Shown here one piece after another: positions 62,727 through 64,000 of a DNA stretch of 64,000 nt (the stretch's first letter is position 1; every line of letters begins with the position of its first letter). The stretch spans positions 124,001 through 188,000 of the forward strand of contig JAIXMP010000008.1 of the NCBI GenBank assembly GCA_025677815.1, in the 5' to 3' direction. The position numbers and the translations under genes are program-made. This stretch comes from Phascolomyces articulosus (taxonomy: Eukaryota; Mucoromycota; Mucoromycetes; Mucorales; Lichtheimiaceae). A model generated the notes under the pieces. That model searched no databases. It had not been told where the DNA came from and saw only the letters and a list, made by a program, of their open reading frames with translations.

Positions 62727-64000
62727 TTATTCAATAATGAATTCTTTTATAGTTTCGTTTTTTATACTACTATTTCCAAAGTAATTATTGAATATTTCTT
62801 GAAGGTCATAATGTGATCCTTCCTGAATAGATGTAATACCAATTGCTTTATATATATTTGATGCTTTCCTGCTGCACTGCTTGAATACGGGCATAAAATA
62901 GTCACGAAGATTGTCATACTTGTCTATGAAATAAGTTCCTAGTTTCTCGTTTTTCAATTTAACCGATGAATCAAAGGAAACAAAAATAATGGGTAAAACA
63001 AAGCATGTTGTGCAATTCTCTATCAAAGAAAGTGGCATGATGCTTTCGACCCCTTCCGATGTTGTTCTTCTGTAATGTGTTGCATTACCCCCAGATAGTT
63101 TACCTAGCATCGTTATACGTTGCGCAAGTCGAAATCTGCTATCATCATCCAATTCGTCTTACCAAGATGGTAATGACTCGGTATTGACCCCTCGTCGATT
63201 TACAATACTATATACTACCTGAATTTGTTGATCAATTTTATCTGGGTCTGTATTGTCATATCGTTCAATAATAAAATGTCGATATTTTTTGGTTTCGATA
63301 TGTAATAGCATGTTATTGTCGACAAAATAAGATGCACCCATGATGGTGGTAGTGACATAAGCTGATATATGACGCCCTTTTACTCCTGTCCAAGAAGGAA
63401 GGTTATGCTCATCCATGGTACTAAATTTGTAAGGAAGATCATCCAGTCCTAGATTTGATCCAAAGCATAACAGCGAAAGATCCCCTGCTGTGATGACGTA
63501 TCGGTAAAAATCGTTAAAAGCTGCTCGAACGTTTTTATCGTAGTCAATGTCGATATGGTCAAACATGTGAGGGAAAATATTGATGAGGGCGAATATCTTG
63601 TCATGTTGTTTTGGACTGTCACGAAAATGAGCTGCAGCTAATACTTAATTAATGCTTTTTCTTTTTTGAGTGTTGTAATGCAAAAATCTCCACCAAAAGA
63701 AAATCCATGGTTGTAGGAATGTTGGTCATGTCGAGACTGTGTTGCCTTAGGTTTATATCTTCCCCAATGATTAAAATACGTTTTGAGGACATGAGTTCTT
63801 CGAGTGTCCATCTCCTTTTCCACCAGCAGGAGCCATGCAATGATGTTGTGATAGCATCAAGTCTTGCCTTTACACCATGATTTGGAATCACTTGTTCAAA
63901 ATCAAGTGGATCGTTGACCTTCACTTCCGGTATCATGACAACAGTCTATTTTGCATTTCCATAGATCAGATACATTTCTTTCAGTTCCTTGCGTTTTACT
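62727..64000 (-). pseudogene. Broken HET-domain paralogue (5' part outside window)
   Basis: The translation aligns throughout with the HET gene at 30440-32104: KELKEMYLIYGNAK with RELKQMHLIYSNAK, CWWKRRWTLEELMSSKRIL with RWWKRSWTLEEIMMSKSLL, KQHDKIFALINIFP with KQHDKIFALANIYP, HNLPSWTGVKG with HNLPSWTGVEG, DYFMPVFKQCSRKASN with AYFVPVFQKCRSSVDT, and a shared EFIIE end. In-frame stops occur at 63946-63948 (TAG for Tyr), 63645-63647 (TAA for Gln) and 63159-63161 (TAA). A frame change lies in the A-rich tract at about 63652-63668. The third stop sits in a GTAAGA hexamer and might be an intron donor, but the other lesions have no such excuse. The N-terminal HET part lies beyond the edge. Confidence 0.88.

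Noticed and set aside
63159..63161. Third stop of the HET relic as an intron donor (GTAAGA)
   Set aside because: Sequence similarity to the intact paralogue resumes in the same frame soon after, and two further stops and a frame change already break the gene.

Overview
This is nuclear DNA from a fungus. It is AT-rich, most genes are split by short introns (about 60-140 bp, GTAAG-type donors, TAG/CAG acceptors), and the set includes eRF1, ribosomal P1, VPS34, a class V myosin and NOP4. Protein style and intron density suggest an early-diverging fungus of the Mucoromycota, probably Mucorales; that placement is inference.

Layout: (1) 1-8.4 kb: an F-box protein running off the left edge (-), a pepsin-type aspartic protease with a GPI-like tail (+), and behind it a decayed second copy of the protease. 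(2) 9.4-18.8 kb: housekeeping block with ribosomal P1 (-), COX23 (-), eRF1 (+), an unassigned 148-codon frame and a 17-exon VPS34 (+). (3) 19.4-26.4 kb: two dysferlin-domain peroxin-like membrane proteins in opposite orientation, with a nitronate monooxygenase (-) between them. (4) 29.6-35.6 kb: a small conserved membrane protein (+), a HET-domain protein (-) and the nucleolar RRM protein NOP4 with a long RGG tail (-). (5) 35.7-41.6 kb: gene-poor, with an isolated mutated 18S rRNA 3' fragment and coding-like relics. (6) 41.6-54.4 kb: a TBC Rab-GAP (+), another gene-poor stretch and a complete 15-exon myosin V (+). (7) 55-64 kb: a polyQ-rich single-pass membrane protein (-), a PY-motif double-pass membrane protein (+), a T5orf172/GIY-YIG-like protein (+), and at the right edge a broken paralogue of the HET gene (-).

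There is no operon-like organisation. Several genes share a membrane-traffic theme (VPS34, TBC GAP, myosin V, PY-motif protein, peroxins), but nothing in the sequence shows co-regulation. The most informative observations are the gene-birth-and-death pairs (protease, HET), the rDNA fragment, the mirrored peroxin paralogues, and unassigned genes with clear motifs. I found no convincing new multi-gene system.
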